In this document: positions 25,607 to 33,402 of the stretch, piece by piece | Numbering within the stretch: position 1 is the stretch's first letter | Layout of the letters: every line of letters starts with the position of its first letter | Assembly: GCA_964624465.1 (NCBI GenBank) | Contig: CAZUZD010000029.1 | Span: 1-33,402, forward strand | Origin: CAZUZD01 sp964624465 | GTDB lineage: Bacteria; Planctomycetota; Planctomycetia; Isosphaerales; Isosphaeraceae | DNA length: 33,402 nt | Direction: 5' to 3' | The notes under the pieces: model-generated | What the model was told of the DNA's origin: nothing | Database searches by the model: none | The model's input: the letters and a program-made list of their open reading frames with translations, nothing else | Program-made: the position numbers and the translations under genes

Positions 25607-26964
25607 TGACGGCCCTGACTCTGTTGCTCTGGGGTTCCTGGCCGGCCCCGGCCGGGGCCCAGGCGACGATCAAGGCACAGTCGGCGCCCTCAGCCAAGGC
25701 CGAGACTCGCGTGGTGCCGTTGGCGAACGACGGCCCCGCCCCGATCCTACCCAGCCAGACGCTCGTGATCGTCGCCGACGCCGAGGCCAACGCCAAGCCA
25801 CAGCAGCTCCGAGAGCAGATCAGCTTCGGCGTGACCCAGGTCCTCCGCGGCGAGCATCGGTTGGGCGCCGACGAGAAGTTCCCCGAGAAGAACGTGATCC
25901 CCACCGCGCTTAGCCGCGAGCGCTACGACTTGCTTCGCCGGTTCATCAGTGATGGCCTGCTCCCCGATGAGCAGGAGGACGACGAGGCCATGCTGGAGCG
26001 TGACCGCAACGCCTGGCGACTGAACCTGGGCGGCCCGTACACCCTGGAGAAGGTGACGGTCGAGTACGCCAACACCAAGGATGCGAAGGCCGCTCCCGCC
26101 CCCGAGACATTCGTCAGCGGTGACGCTGACGGTCGGATCAAGCCGATCGCTGTCGGCCGCTACCTGCTTGACGTCAGCCCTCGCGGCAACAAGGCTCCCG
26201 AGATCCAGCCTGTCCGATTTCTGATTGACTCTTACGACGGTGAGAACCAGCGCCCCGAGCAGCGTCTGGAAGTGCCCAAGGAGAACACCTACTGGCAAGT
26301 GGTCATCCAGGGATTCCCCGGCGACGTCGATCAGAAGAAGCTGTGGAAGACGCTGGCGACCGACCCCCGGATCGCCAACAAGATCACCAACATGGAGATG
26401 TCGGAACGCAAGTTGATGCTGGGCAGCATGCTCCTGAAGCCCAACGTCGGCACCACCGATCTCGTCGACAACAAGCTGATTTTTCGTTTCTACCCCCCGA
26501 CCGAGACCACCCCGTCTCGGGTCTGGATGAAGTTCCCGCTCGATGCCGACGAGGTGGAGGCCGAGCTGGCGAAGTACCGCGAGCAGACGACGTTCGGCCT
26601 GCCCAGACAGATTGTCAAGGAGGGCCCTGCGCGAGCTAGCGACGAGGTCAAGCTCCTGCCCAGGCCTTCCCCTGCCCGCTGGTATGAGATCCTGCCAACG
26701 CCCGAAGGAAACGCCTTCCGTCGCGAGATAGAGCTCGGGAAGATCGCTGAATGGCAGGCTAACGCCGACCGGTCGCCTCACTACCTGATCGTCTGGCAGC
26801 TCGACGACGGGTGGAACGACCGGACCAACGAGTTCAAGGACGCCAACGCGTACGAGATCGATTACGGCCCGGCCGCGAATCTGAAATCGACGGTGAGGGC
26901 CGAGGAATTGACCAACTGGGCCCCCCTGATCCGTCGGGCGCGGCCGCCGGCCGCCGATCGCTGA
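25573..26964 (+). CDS. Exported protein of unknown family
   Basis: A 463-aa protein. It begins at GTG 25573, which has AGGAG eight bases upstream and overlaps the previous gene by 34 nt; an ATG at 25606 is the alternative (TGATG overlap). The first 31 residues are a signal peptide (LMTALTLLLWGSWPAPAGAQ). The rest is soluble and charged, with YWQVVIQGFPGDVDQKKLWK, NKLIFRFYPP and HYLIVWQLDDGWNDR. No enzyme motif is seen. Its place between the pseudokinase and the GTPase suggests it works on the periplasmic side of the same complex. Confidence 0.7.
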   Translation: MAQETARPASLMTALTLLLWGSWPAPAGAQATIKAQSAPSAKAETRVVPLANDGPAPILPSQTLVIVADAEANAKPQQLREQISFGVTQVLRGEHRLGADEKFPEKNVIPTALSRERYDLLRRFISDGLLPDEQEDDEAMLERDRNAWRLNLGGPYTLEKVTVEYANTKDAKAAPAPETFVSGDADGRIKPIAVGRYLLDVSPRGNKAPEIQPVRFLIDSYDGENQRPEQRLEVPKENTYWQVVIQGFPGDVDQKKLWKTLATDPRIANKITNMEMSERKLMLGSMLLKPNVGTTDLVDNKLIFRFYPPTETTPSRVWMKFPLDADEVEAELAKYREQTTFGLPRQIVKEGPARASDEVKLLPRPSPARWYEILPTPEGNAFRREIELGKIAEWQANADRSPHYLIVWQLDDGWNDRTNEFKDANAYEIDYGPAANLKSTVRAEELTNWAPLIRRARPPAADR

Positions 26965-27016
26965 GCCGCATCAGGCTTCGAGGTCCCCGTCCTGTCGATT
27001 CCCACGAGGCGAAGTC

Positions 27017-29071
27017 ATGCCGATCGACCGTTCGAAGAGTCTACTGATGACGGACGAGCTGACAGGCTCGTTCGACCGGGTCGAGGAGCAGTGCCTCAGG
27101 GTGAAACAGGGCCTCCCGCAGCTCTGGGCCCGCGACAAGATGCAGGAGATCGCTGATCGGATCGCCCGGCTGAAGGAGCAAATGGAGCGGCCCCGCTATT
27201 ACGTCGGATTCCTGGGCCGATCGCAGGTGGGTAAGTCGTCCACCCTCAATAGTATCCTGCGCGCCTCGCCGAACGAGGGGCCTGGTACCGGGGGCGCTGG
27301 CGCGCCCATGACGAGCAACATCACCCGCCTCTTCCGGATTGACCCCGATTCGTCCACCGATCATCAGCTCGTCCTCCGCTTCATGACCCGAGCCCAGTTC
27401 CAGCGTCGCCGTGACGACCTCTGCCGCTACCTCGGGTTCCGGCCCGAGGATACCGACGACGCTATCCTGAGCCAGCTCGCCAACCTGCTCGCCCTTACGG
27501 AAGATCCGGGCGAGGCCAGCGCAGATGCCCCGAAGCCCACGGCTGAGAAAAACGAGGACCGTCGCTATCTGGCTCGGCTGCTGCGGAGCTACCAGCGGTA
27601 CCCCAACCTGGTGGCCGACCCGCCACGGGTCGAGCCGGGCGACTACTCCAAGCGGAAGGAGTACACCAACCATCCGACCGGCAACGAGCCCTGGCCCTAC
27701 CTGCTGCTGAGCCAGGTGGAGGTTGGCTACCGGACCCAGGCGATCTCGCCCAAGATCGAGCTGATCGACCTGCCCGGGCTGGGAGCCAGGCTCTTCTCCG
27801 ACGACCTGCTCACCGAGACATTTCTGCCCCAGCTTGATGGCGCGTTGGTCTTCCAGAGCAGCGAGCAGGTAGCCGCCAAGGAAGCTTACGACTTGCTGTC
27901 GAAGCTCAACGGTCAATTCCGGCGGATGGAAGGTCGCGTCTGGATGATCTTCACGAAGTTCGACGGGCTGACACCCGACCACCACGGCTCCACGTCCGAG
28001 ACGACCAACATCCTCGACAATATCGCCAAGACCCTTGGCGACAACAAGGTTCCGCACGAACAGGTGCTGCTCGTCGGCAATGTCTACCACGCGAAGCTGC
28101 TCGGCCAGGACGGTCGGGTCCGCTCGCCCTCAGCCGAGCTGGTGGACTCGATGCTCCATCTGAAGCTGGACGACGAGGGCCAGCCGATCATCCCCGCTGG
28201 CTTTCAGCGCCACAGCATCCTGACCGCCGCCTACAAGGAGTTCCTTCGCGACGGCGGCATGGAGCGAGTCCGCCGGGTCATCGGTGAGGAGCTGGCAACA
28301 TTGGTCGAGGAGGAGGTGCGTGAGCAGGTCGGTTCCGAACTGCGCCGCATCCGATCGACGCTGGCTGGACTGGTGCGCTCGGCGGCCGAAGCTTCGCGGA
28401 TGGACGCGAACGGCTTCCGCAAGGCGATCCTCTGGAAAGTTCAGCTTCAGCAGGCGCAGCAGGGCCTGGTGCGGGATCGTGCGATCCTGGAGCGGCCGAC
28501 CCGGCTCGTGATGGACCAGCTGAACCACGAGTTCATCAACCACCTCTGTCCGCCGGCTCTGACCCTGCCGGGCCTGAGGCTGGTCCGGGCCCACGCTGAC
28601 TACTCCCGCGTGCTCCGCGAGAAGGCGTCGGTCCTCTGCCGCAACGAGCTGACCCCGGCCGTCTACGGCTGGATCACTGAGAAGATCCAGACCGCCGAAC
28701 ATTCCATGGGCGCAGTCCGGCTCGACGGCCACACCAGCGTCCTCCAGGCCTGGGAGGAGTGCAAGGAGCGGGATATGGGCGACCCTTCCTGGCTCAATCC
28801 CCTGATCGACTTCGACAACCCGCCACTCTTCCCCCAGCCAGTCGCCGGCGAGCCAGCTTACGACGTCCAGTTTCGCGACACCGACTACCGCGAGGCGATC
28901 GCGCGGAAGGTCCAGACTGTCTGCCATCGGGTGGCCCTGGCCACCTCGCATCGCGTCGGGTCGCACTTGAACCGGATGATTGATGGCCTGGGCATGCTCC
29001 AGGAGGCCGAGAGCCACCTGGATTCAGCGCCCAGCGCAATCTACCAGGAGATTCTCCAGGCTCTGGCCTGA
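27017..29071 (+). CDS. Dynamin-like / SrfC-like GTPase
   Basis: A 684-aa protein with a complete GTPase core. It has G1 GFLGRSQVGKSS (residues 64-75), G3 ELIDLPGLG (Asp near 251) and G4 FTKFD (near 313). The helical C-terminal half includes LATLVEEEVREQVGSELRRI and further long helices. Start ATG 27017 has GAGG eight bases upstream. Large GTPases of this type act in membrane remodelling or defence. The nearest named family by layout is SrfC (putative virulence factor), inferred because the next gene is an Hsp70-like protein of SrfB type. Confidence 0.8.
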   Translation: MPIDRSKSLLMTDELTGSFDRVEEQCLRVKQGLPQLWARDKMQEIADRIARLKEQMERPRYYVGFLGRSQVGKSSTLNSILRASPNEGPGTGGAGAPMTSNITRLFRIDPDSSTDHQLVLRFMTRAQFQRRRDDLCRYLGFRPEDTDDAILSQLANLLALTEDPGEASADAPKPTAEKNEDRRYLARLLRSYQRYPNLVADPPRVEPGDYSKRKEYTNHPTGNEPWPYLLLSQVEVGYRTQAISPKIELIDLPGLGARLFSDDLLTETFLPQLDGALVFQSSEQVAAKEAYDLLSKLNGQFRRMEGRVWMIFTKFDGLTPDHHGSTSETTNILDNIAKTLGDNKVPHEQVLLVGNVYHAKLLGQDGRVRSPSAELVDSMLHLKLDDEGQPIIPAGFQRHSILTAAYKEFLRDGGMERVRRVIGEELATLVEEEVREQVGSELRRIRSTLAGLVRSAAEASRMDANGFRKAILWKVQLQQAQQGLVRDRAILERPTRLVMDQLNHEFINHLCPPALTLPGLRLVRAHADYSRVLREKASVLCRNELTPAVYGWITEKIQTAEHSMGAVRLDGHTSVLQAWEECKERDMGDPSWLNPLIDFDNPPLFPQPVAGEPAYDVQFRDTDYREAIARKVQTVCHRVALATSHRVGSHLNRMIDGLGMLQEAESHLDSAPSAIYQEILQALA

Positions 29072-29122
29072 CCGCTACGCCGCGATGCCGGATGACAGAA
29101 TGCCCCTGGAGTTTTCCACCGC

Positions 29123-31573
29123 ATGCCCATCAACATCACGATCCCCCATGTCTGGCAGCGAGTTGGCCGCCGGGAATGGCCGCACGAGATTCCGGCCAAG
29201 ACGCTGGGCGGCTTTACGGGCACAGATCCAATTCTTCTGGTCCTCTCCTGGCCCGTCACGGCGTCCTACCTCGAAGTGAAGGCAAATCTCGTCGGCGAAG
29301 AGGGTAGCACGTTTGAGTCCGACCCCGACCGCTGCCGTATGCAGCTCGTTGAAAGCGGGATCGCCCTCGAGCGGCTGCCCGCCGGTCTGGAGCGAGGCCG
29401 CTGCCACTGCCTGGCACGTATCGTCCGTCCCGACGACACGATCGCCCTGAAATTCACAATCGACACCGATGCTACCGATTTCATCGACGAGGCGGCCGAC
29501 CTGGATTCGGGCGGCGTGACCCGGGAGATCGAGGTCCTCGCCGTGGCCACCGACGGGGTCGTCACCCGCGAAGAGGTGGAGGTCATCTACCTCTATCTCG
29601 ACCCTTCCGAGCCGATGCGAACCTTCGACGGCTACGCAGCCTTGGATCTGGGGAATACCAACAGCACGCTCGTGTGTCTGGACGCGCGGCTCGATGGGAA
29701 CGCTGACCAGGTGGAAGTCGTCAACGTTGAGAAAGCGAAGGATCCGGCACCGGTGCCGTCTGCCGTCCGGATCACCCGGTTCGAGCCGCCGCCCGATGAC
29801 GACGTCACCCTGATGGAGACTGCCGAGTCGGAGATCGGCCGCTGTGCCCTGACTCCCGGTAAGGGGGCCCTCATCCTGGGCGCCAAGCGAATCCTCGCGG
29901 AGGCCGACCCGATCGCCCCATACATGGTCTGGGACGAGAGACAGGGCTACCCGGTCCGACGCACCTTGCCGGCCGAGCTTTTTCTCGCCGAGCTCTTCCG
30001 TGCGTTTCATCAGGAGCGCTTCGAGGTCCCGCGCCACCTCGCCATCACTCACCCGACGACCTTCACTCCGTTCGAGATCGAGCAGCTTCGCGAAGCCGTG
30101 GTCCAGGGGTGGCGGAGATCGCTCGCGGCCGAGCGGCGGACCTACAAGAAGCTGGCCAACCCCGAACTGCCCGATCTGATCATCGACGAGGCCTCCGCCG
30201 CGGCCTTCTACTTCCTTCACCGCGACTACCTCGACGCCCCTGGCGGCCTGAATCTGCTCCACTACCTCTACCCCGAAGGGCTCAATCTCCTGGTGTATGA
30301 CTGCGGTGGTGGCACGACCGACATCGCCTTGGTCCGGGCCCAGGTTCGCCGCAAACAGGTCAGCCGCAGCGAGGTGACGCAGTTTCTGTCGATCGAGGTC
30401 ATGGGCCGGACTGGCCACCGCGACTTTGGTGGTGACGACATCACGATCGCAGTGTTCCGCGTGCTCAAGGCGCGCCTGGCAGCAATCCTCGGCGGTGTTC
30501 CTAAGCTGAATTACCCCAAGATGCCGGAGGAGGCTGACACCCTCCCCGGCTGGCTCAAAAAGAACGAGCGACTCATCGACGAGGCCGTACCAACCCGGTT
30601 CAATGCCGCCAACCTCACCCTGGGTGACAACCAGTACCGCAAGCGACTCAGCGAGGCTCTCTGGCACCTTGCCGAGGCGGTCAAGATCGCCCTCGGGGGC
30701 GAGGAGTCTGTTAAACTCCACATGTTTACCTCGCTGGTCCGTAGGGTGATCGCCAATCTGCGTGAGTGCTTCGCCAGAAAGGGGGCGAGCGTCCCCGAGG
30801 AGGAGTCACTCAGCAAAGCCTTGCTGGTGATCAGTGTCCATCGGGTGGAGGTGGACACCCTCATTCAAGGCCTGCTCGGTGAGAGCATCGAGTACGCCAA
30901 TCACATGATAGATGCCAAGCTGGGCGATTTTGACGACTCGCCGACTCACCCGGGCCCGCAGGGGGCCGACACCCTCGTCCGTCCCAGCGAGGTCCACCGC
31001 GTCTACATTGTCGGCAATGCGTCCCGCTACCCCCTCGTCCAGACGATGATCCGGGAACGTCTCAATGTGCCGTTCATCGACCAGCGGCTCAGCGAGGTCC
31101 GCGGCGAGGACCTCAAGAGCTCTGTGGCCAAGGGGGCGGCTCTCGCCTTGCAGCTCTGCACCCGTGCTGGCTCGATGTCGATCGACTTCGACCGTCGGCT
31201 CAGCCACAAGCTCCCGTTCGACATCACCTTCCGGGACAACCTCGCCGGCGGCCATCGCAACCTGTTCCGGGAGCACCAGGACTACGACGAGCTCATGGAG
31301 AGGCCTCTGCCGGTACCCCAGAGCGCGGCTGCGGACGAGGACCAGAAGCAGAAGGAAGTCTATCTCAGTCGGCGCTGGCCCGGCGACTCGCAACCGCATC
31401 CGTACCTTCGCTTCAAGTTCGAGGAGGTGATCCGCGGCCCTCTTATGGTCCGCTACGACATCGACCAGCATCGCTTTGTGATGCGCGACGACGGAACTGC
31501 CGGCACCGAGGTGGTCGGAGTGGAGATCGACCGACGCGACCATGTGGCGCCGATGCAACGTGGCACCCTCTGA
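29123..31573 (+). CDS. Hsp70/actin-like ATPase, SrfB-like
   Basis: An 816-aa protein. Residues 1-165 form a strand-rich N-terminal domain. The Hsp70-like ATPase core follows, with phosphate-1 loop ALDLGNTNST (near 174), phosphate-2 YDCGGGTTDIAL (near 393) and adenosine motif YIVGNASRYP (near 629). The last part is a charged helical and strand segment. The lack of a classical substrate-binding domain and the large insertions fit SrfB-type proteins rather than DnaK. Start ATG 29123 has GGAG 13 bases upstream. It lies 51 nt after the GTPase. It may act as a nucleotide-controlled clamp or assembly factor for the GTPase. Confidence 0.75.
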   Translation: MPINITIPHVWQRVGRREWPHEIPAKTLGGFTGTDPILLVLSWPVTASYLEVKANLVGEEGSTFESDPDRCRMQLVESGIALERLPAGLERGRCHCLARIVRPDDTIALKFTIDTDATDFIDEAADLDSGGVTREIEVLAVATDGVVTREEVEVIYLYLDPSEPMRTFDGYAALDLGNTNSTLVCLDARLDGNADQVEVVNVEKAKDPAPVPSAVRITRFEPPPDDDVTLMETAESEIGRCALTPGKGALILGAKRILAEADPIAPYMVWDERQGYPVRRTLPAELFLAELFRAFHQERFEVPRHLAITHPTTFTPFEIEQLREAVVQGWRRSLAAERRTYKKLANPELPDLIIDEASAAAFYFLHRDYLDAPGGLNLLHYLYPEGLNLLVYDCGGGTTDIALVRAQVRRKQVSRSEVTQFLSIEVMGRTGHRDFGGDDITIAVFRVLKARLAAILGGVPKLNYPKMPEEADTLPGWLKKNERLIDEAVPTRFNAANLTLGDNQYRKRLSEALWHLAEAVKIALGGEESVKLHMFTSLVRRVIANLRECFARKGASVPEEESLSKALLVISVHRVEVDTLIQGLLGESIEYANHMIDAKLGDFDDSPTHPGPQGADTLVRPSEVHRVYIVGNASRYPLVQTMIRERLNVPFIDQRLSEVRGEDLKSSVAKGAALALQLCTRAGSMSIDFDRRLSHKLPFDITFRDNLAGGHRNLFREHQDYDELMERPLPVPQSAAADEDQKQKEVYLSRRWPGDSQPHPYLRFKFEEVIRGPLMVRYDIDQHRFVMRDDGTAGTEVVGVEIDRRDHVAPMQRGTL

Positions 31574-31629
31574 GCGCGTCGATTTTGACCTGCCACCGAC
31601 CGTTCGACCCTGCGGGGGAATCTCGGACC

Positions 31630-33402
31630 ATGACTCCTGATTGGATCGATGAGGGGATCCGCCAGCTTCAGCTGGCGCTGCTCTGGTCGCGGCTGGCGGA
31701 GTATCAGAGCTCGCGCGCCCAGGCGATGACCACCTCAACGTCCCAAATCGATGGCGTCGTCGAGCTCCTGCTGAGCCATGAGTGGATGCCTGACATCCGC
31801 GAACGCACGAAAAAGATCGTCAAGAAACGCATCGACATTGAAATCGCGAACAAGACTTGTTCCGAATCCGAATCGTCTGCACCAACACTCCCCGATTCCT
31901 TGTTCTTGCATCGGCTCGAAGACAAGGTCCGGTACGCGCTCGCACCGTTCCAGGATGAGCAGGCTAAGTCGGCTGAAACGACCGACTCCCGAATGCTCGC
32001 GATCGAGGCCATCCGCTGGGCAGCCAACTCGGCCTTGCAGTTCCGCGACCAGCCAGCTGAGCCACCAACGGCCAGGGGTGGGCGGACCAAACCTGCCCCG
32101 CTCGGCCTCTCTAGCGCCGAGGCAGCGAGAGCCTGGCTGGCCGAGGGGCAGGCGTTGGCTGAATGGGACCAGCTCCGGCAGCAGATCGAGGCTCAGCAGC
32201 AGGCCGAGGCCCACTTCGCCAGAGTGACCCCGCTCGCCCGCGAATGCCTGCAAATCGGCAACTGGCTCGCCGACTGGTGCAGTGGCCAGTTCGCCTTCGG
32301 TCCGTTTCTCTCGGGCACTGGCCCGATCCGTGAGCGACTCCGCGATGCCTCGCGATACCTGCTCGCGAGCCACCAGGCCCTGACCAGACTCAAGGTCCAT
32401 GACGACTGGCCCAGTCAAGCCGATCAGCATGCCCGCTCGCGACACGAAACGCTGCAGCAAATCCGGGCCACGTTGCAGAAGGCGCCGGAGAACTGGCCCC
32501 CCCGACTGCTCGCCGGATTCCAGGCCGACCTGGACAAGCTCGGACCGGAGGGACCTGGGCCGATCCTTGCCGCTGCGGCCGATGTCCGCCTCCCCACGGT
32601 CGAAGGTGCCACACCCTGGGCGCTGGTCGTCCTGGCACTGGCTGATAAGCTGGTGGCTCACAAGCCCGCGTCGTCAGCTGCCTGGGACCAGCTCGAACAG
32701 CTCGCCGTTCGGCTGCTCGGCGAGCCAGGGGCCAGGGTCCAGGTCCTCCGCGAAGCGAGCCAGGCGGCGGCTCACACCGATGCCGAGGAGTCGCTCTCCC
32801 ACAACGCCCCACCAGAGCTGAGACGCGCCGGCCTGGTGGTGCGCCACGGTGATCGCGTCGAGGTGATCCGCAAAGCCGCTGTGGCGATCGCCCAACCTCG
32901 TCCCAGGGCGGCGGCACTCTGCCGGCAGGTCGCTGCCTCGTTGAGAGTTCCAGGGGGGCCGGCGGCGACCGCCGATCTCTTCGTCCAGGTGGCGGAGGAA
33001 CTCGACAAACATCGCGACCTGGGCTCCTGGTGGAAAGCCGCTGCGGCCGAGCCGGAGCTCGAGTCGCTCGGGCGTTTCTGGCAGGCCGTGCAGCGGGCGG
33101 CGTCGCTCGCTGCTGATCGCTCGTCGCCGGCCGCTGCGGCAGCGGCCGATCTGCTGGGCGAACTGACCCGGACGGATGGGGTGTCGTTCGTAGAGCCCGA
33201 CCCCGAGATCGCCTCGCGACGTACCGGCCTCTGGCTGCTGACTGCCGAGGGGGATGGTCCACACCCGACCCCGCTCGACGGCACAACCACCCTGGCCCTG
33301 CGCGGCCCGGACGGGTTGGTATTCCAGCCTGCTGGCTGGATCAACGTGCCCGCCGCCTGGAGGACCGAGTCGCCGATCCTGCAGGCCCTGATCGATGCCC
33401 AG
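31630..33402 (+). CDS. Long helical protein of unknown family, truncated by window end
   Basis: An open frame from ATG 31630 with GGGGGAA upstream runs 591 codons to the last base with no stop. It begins MTPDWIDEGIRQLQLALLWS and is rich in Leu, Ala, Glu and Gln with many helices (QLRQQIEAQQQAEAHF, EAARAWLAEGQALAEW). No domain is recognised. Position right after the SrfB-like gene (56 nt gap) and codon use make it the fifth gene of the operon. It may be a scaffold or effector. Confidence 0.7.
   Translation, partial: MTPDWIDEGIRQLQLALLWSRLAEYQSSRAQAMTTSTSQIDGVVELLLSHEWMPDIRERTKKIVKKRIDIEIANKTCSESESSAPTLPDSLFLHRLEDKVRYALAPFQDEQAKSAETTDSRMLAIEAIRWAANSALQFRDQPAEPPTARGGRTKPAPLGLSSAEAARAWLAEGQALAEWDQLRQQIEAQQQAEAHFARVTPLARECLQIGNWLADWCSGQFAFGPFLSGTGPIRERLRDASRYLLASHQALTRLKVHDDWPSQADQHARSRHETLQQIRATLQKAPENWPPRLLAGFQADLDKLGPEGPGPILAAAADVRLPTVEGATPWALVVLALADKLVAHKPASSAAWDQLEQLAVRLLGEPGARVQVLREASQAAAHTDAEESLSHNAPPELRRAGLVVRHGDRVEVIRKAAVAIAQPRPRAAALCRQVAASLRVPGGPAATADLFVQVAEELDKHRDLGSWWKAAAAEPELESLGRFWQAVQRAASLAADRSSPAAAAAADLLGELTRTDGVSFVEPDPEIASRRTGLWLLTAEGDGPHPTPLDGTTTLALRGPDGLVFQPAGWINVPAAWRTESPILQALIDAQ

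Noticed and set aside
25747..26781. Minus-strand open frame (344 codons)
   Set aside because: Mirror of the exported-protein gene in GC-rich DNA; no signal or domain.
29075..30721. Long minus-strand open frame (548 codons)
   Set aside because: Antisense to the Hsp70-like gene; no motifs seen.

Overview
The window is GC-rich DNA with the coding style of a Planctomycetota genome, probably Isosphaerales or Gemmatales. This rests on the codon usage, a planctomycete-style tyrosine integrase with its small HTH partner, sigma-like regulators, and mosaic IS remnants. It is inference: no 16S gene or other marker is present. No CRISPR array or intact RNA gene was seen.

Left region (1-6100) is a mobile-element graveyard. 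It holds the 3' end of a transposase, an HTH gene, a frameshifted tyrosine integrase beside a 43-nt tRNA-His 3' fragment (a likely attachment site), an internally deleted IS21-family element, a resolvase remnant, and a decayed IS701/IS4-like transposase. One intact gene stands out among them: a DUF429 protein (3255-4664) with an extra N-terminal domain.

Middle region (6116-22689) is an accessory island. Two homologous sigma-like genes, both on the minus strand (6493-7206 and 13750-14370), bracket a plus-strand module. In order it holds a MoxR AAA+ ATPase, a VWA-like metallopeptidase, an unknown coupled gene, a zinc ribbon, a Cys-phosphatase, a SLOG protein with an extra C-terminal domain, and a NADAR remnant. 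The extra domain of the SLOG protein is the same one found on the DUF429 protein. An RlmJ-like methyltransferase, a small secreted protein, a very large RecB/Dna2-like nuclease-helicase (1447 aa) and a minus-strand pair of unknown genes follow.

Right region (23105-33402) starts with a chimeric IS256/IS66 scar and an AT-richer promoter stretch. A tightly packed plus-strand operon follows: a membrane-anchored pseudokinase, an exported protein of unknown family, a dynamin-like GTPase, an Hsp70/actin-like ATPase, and a long helical protein that runs off the window. The GTPase plus Hsp70-like pair resembles the SrfC/SrfB proteins of the srfABC type in layout and size.

Two candidate undescribed systems emerge. 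One is the sigma-bracketed MoxR/VWA/SLOG module linked to DUF429 by a shared domain. The other is the pseudokinase-GTPase-Hsp70 operon. Both are inferred from motifs and context only.
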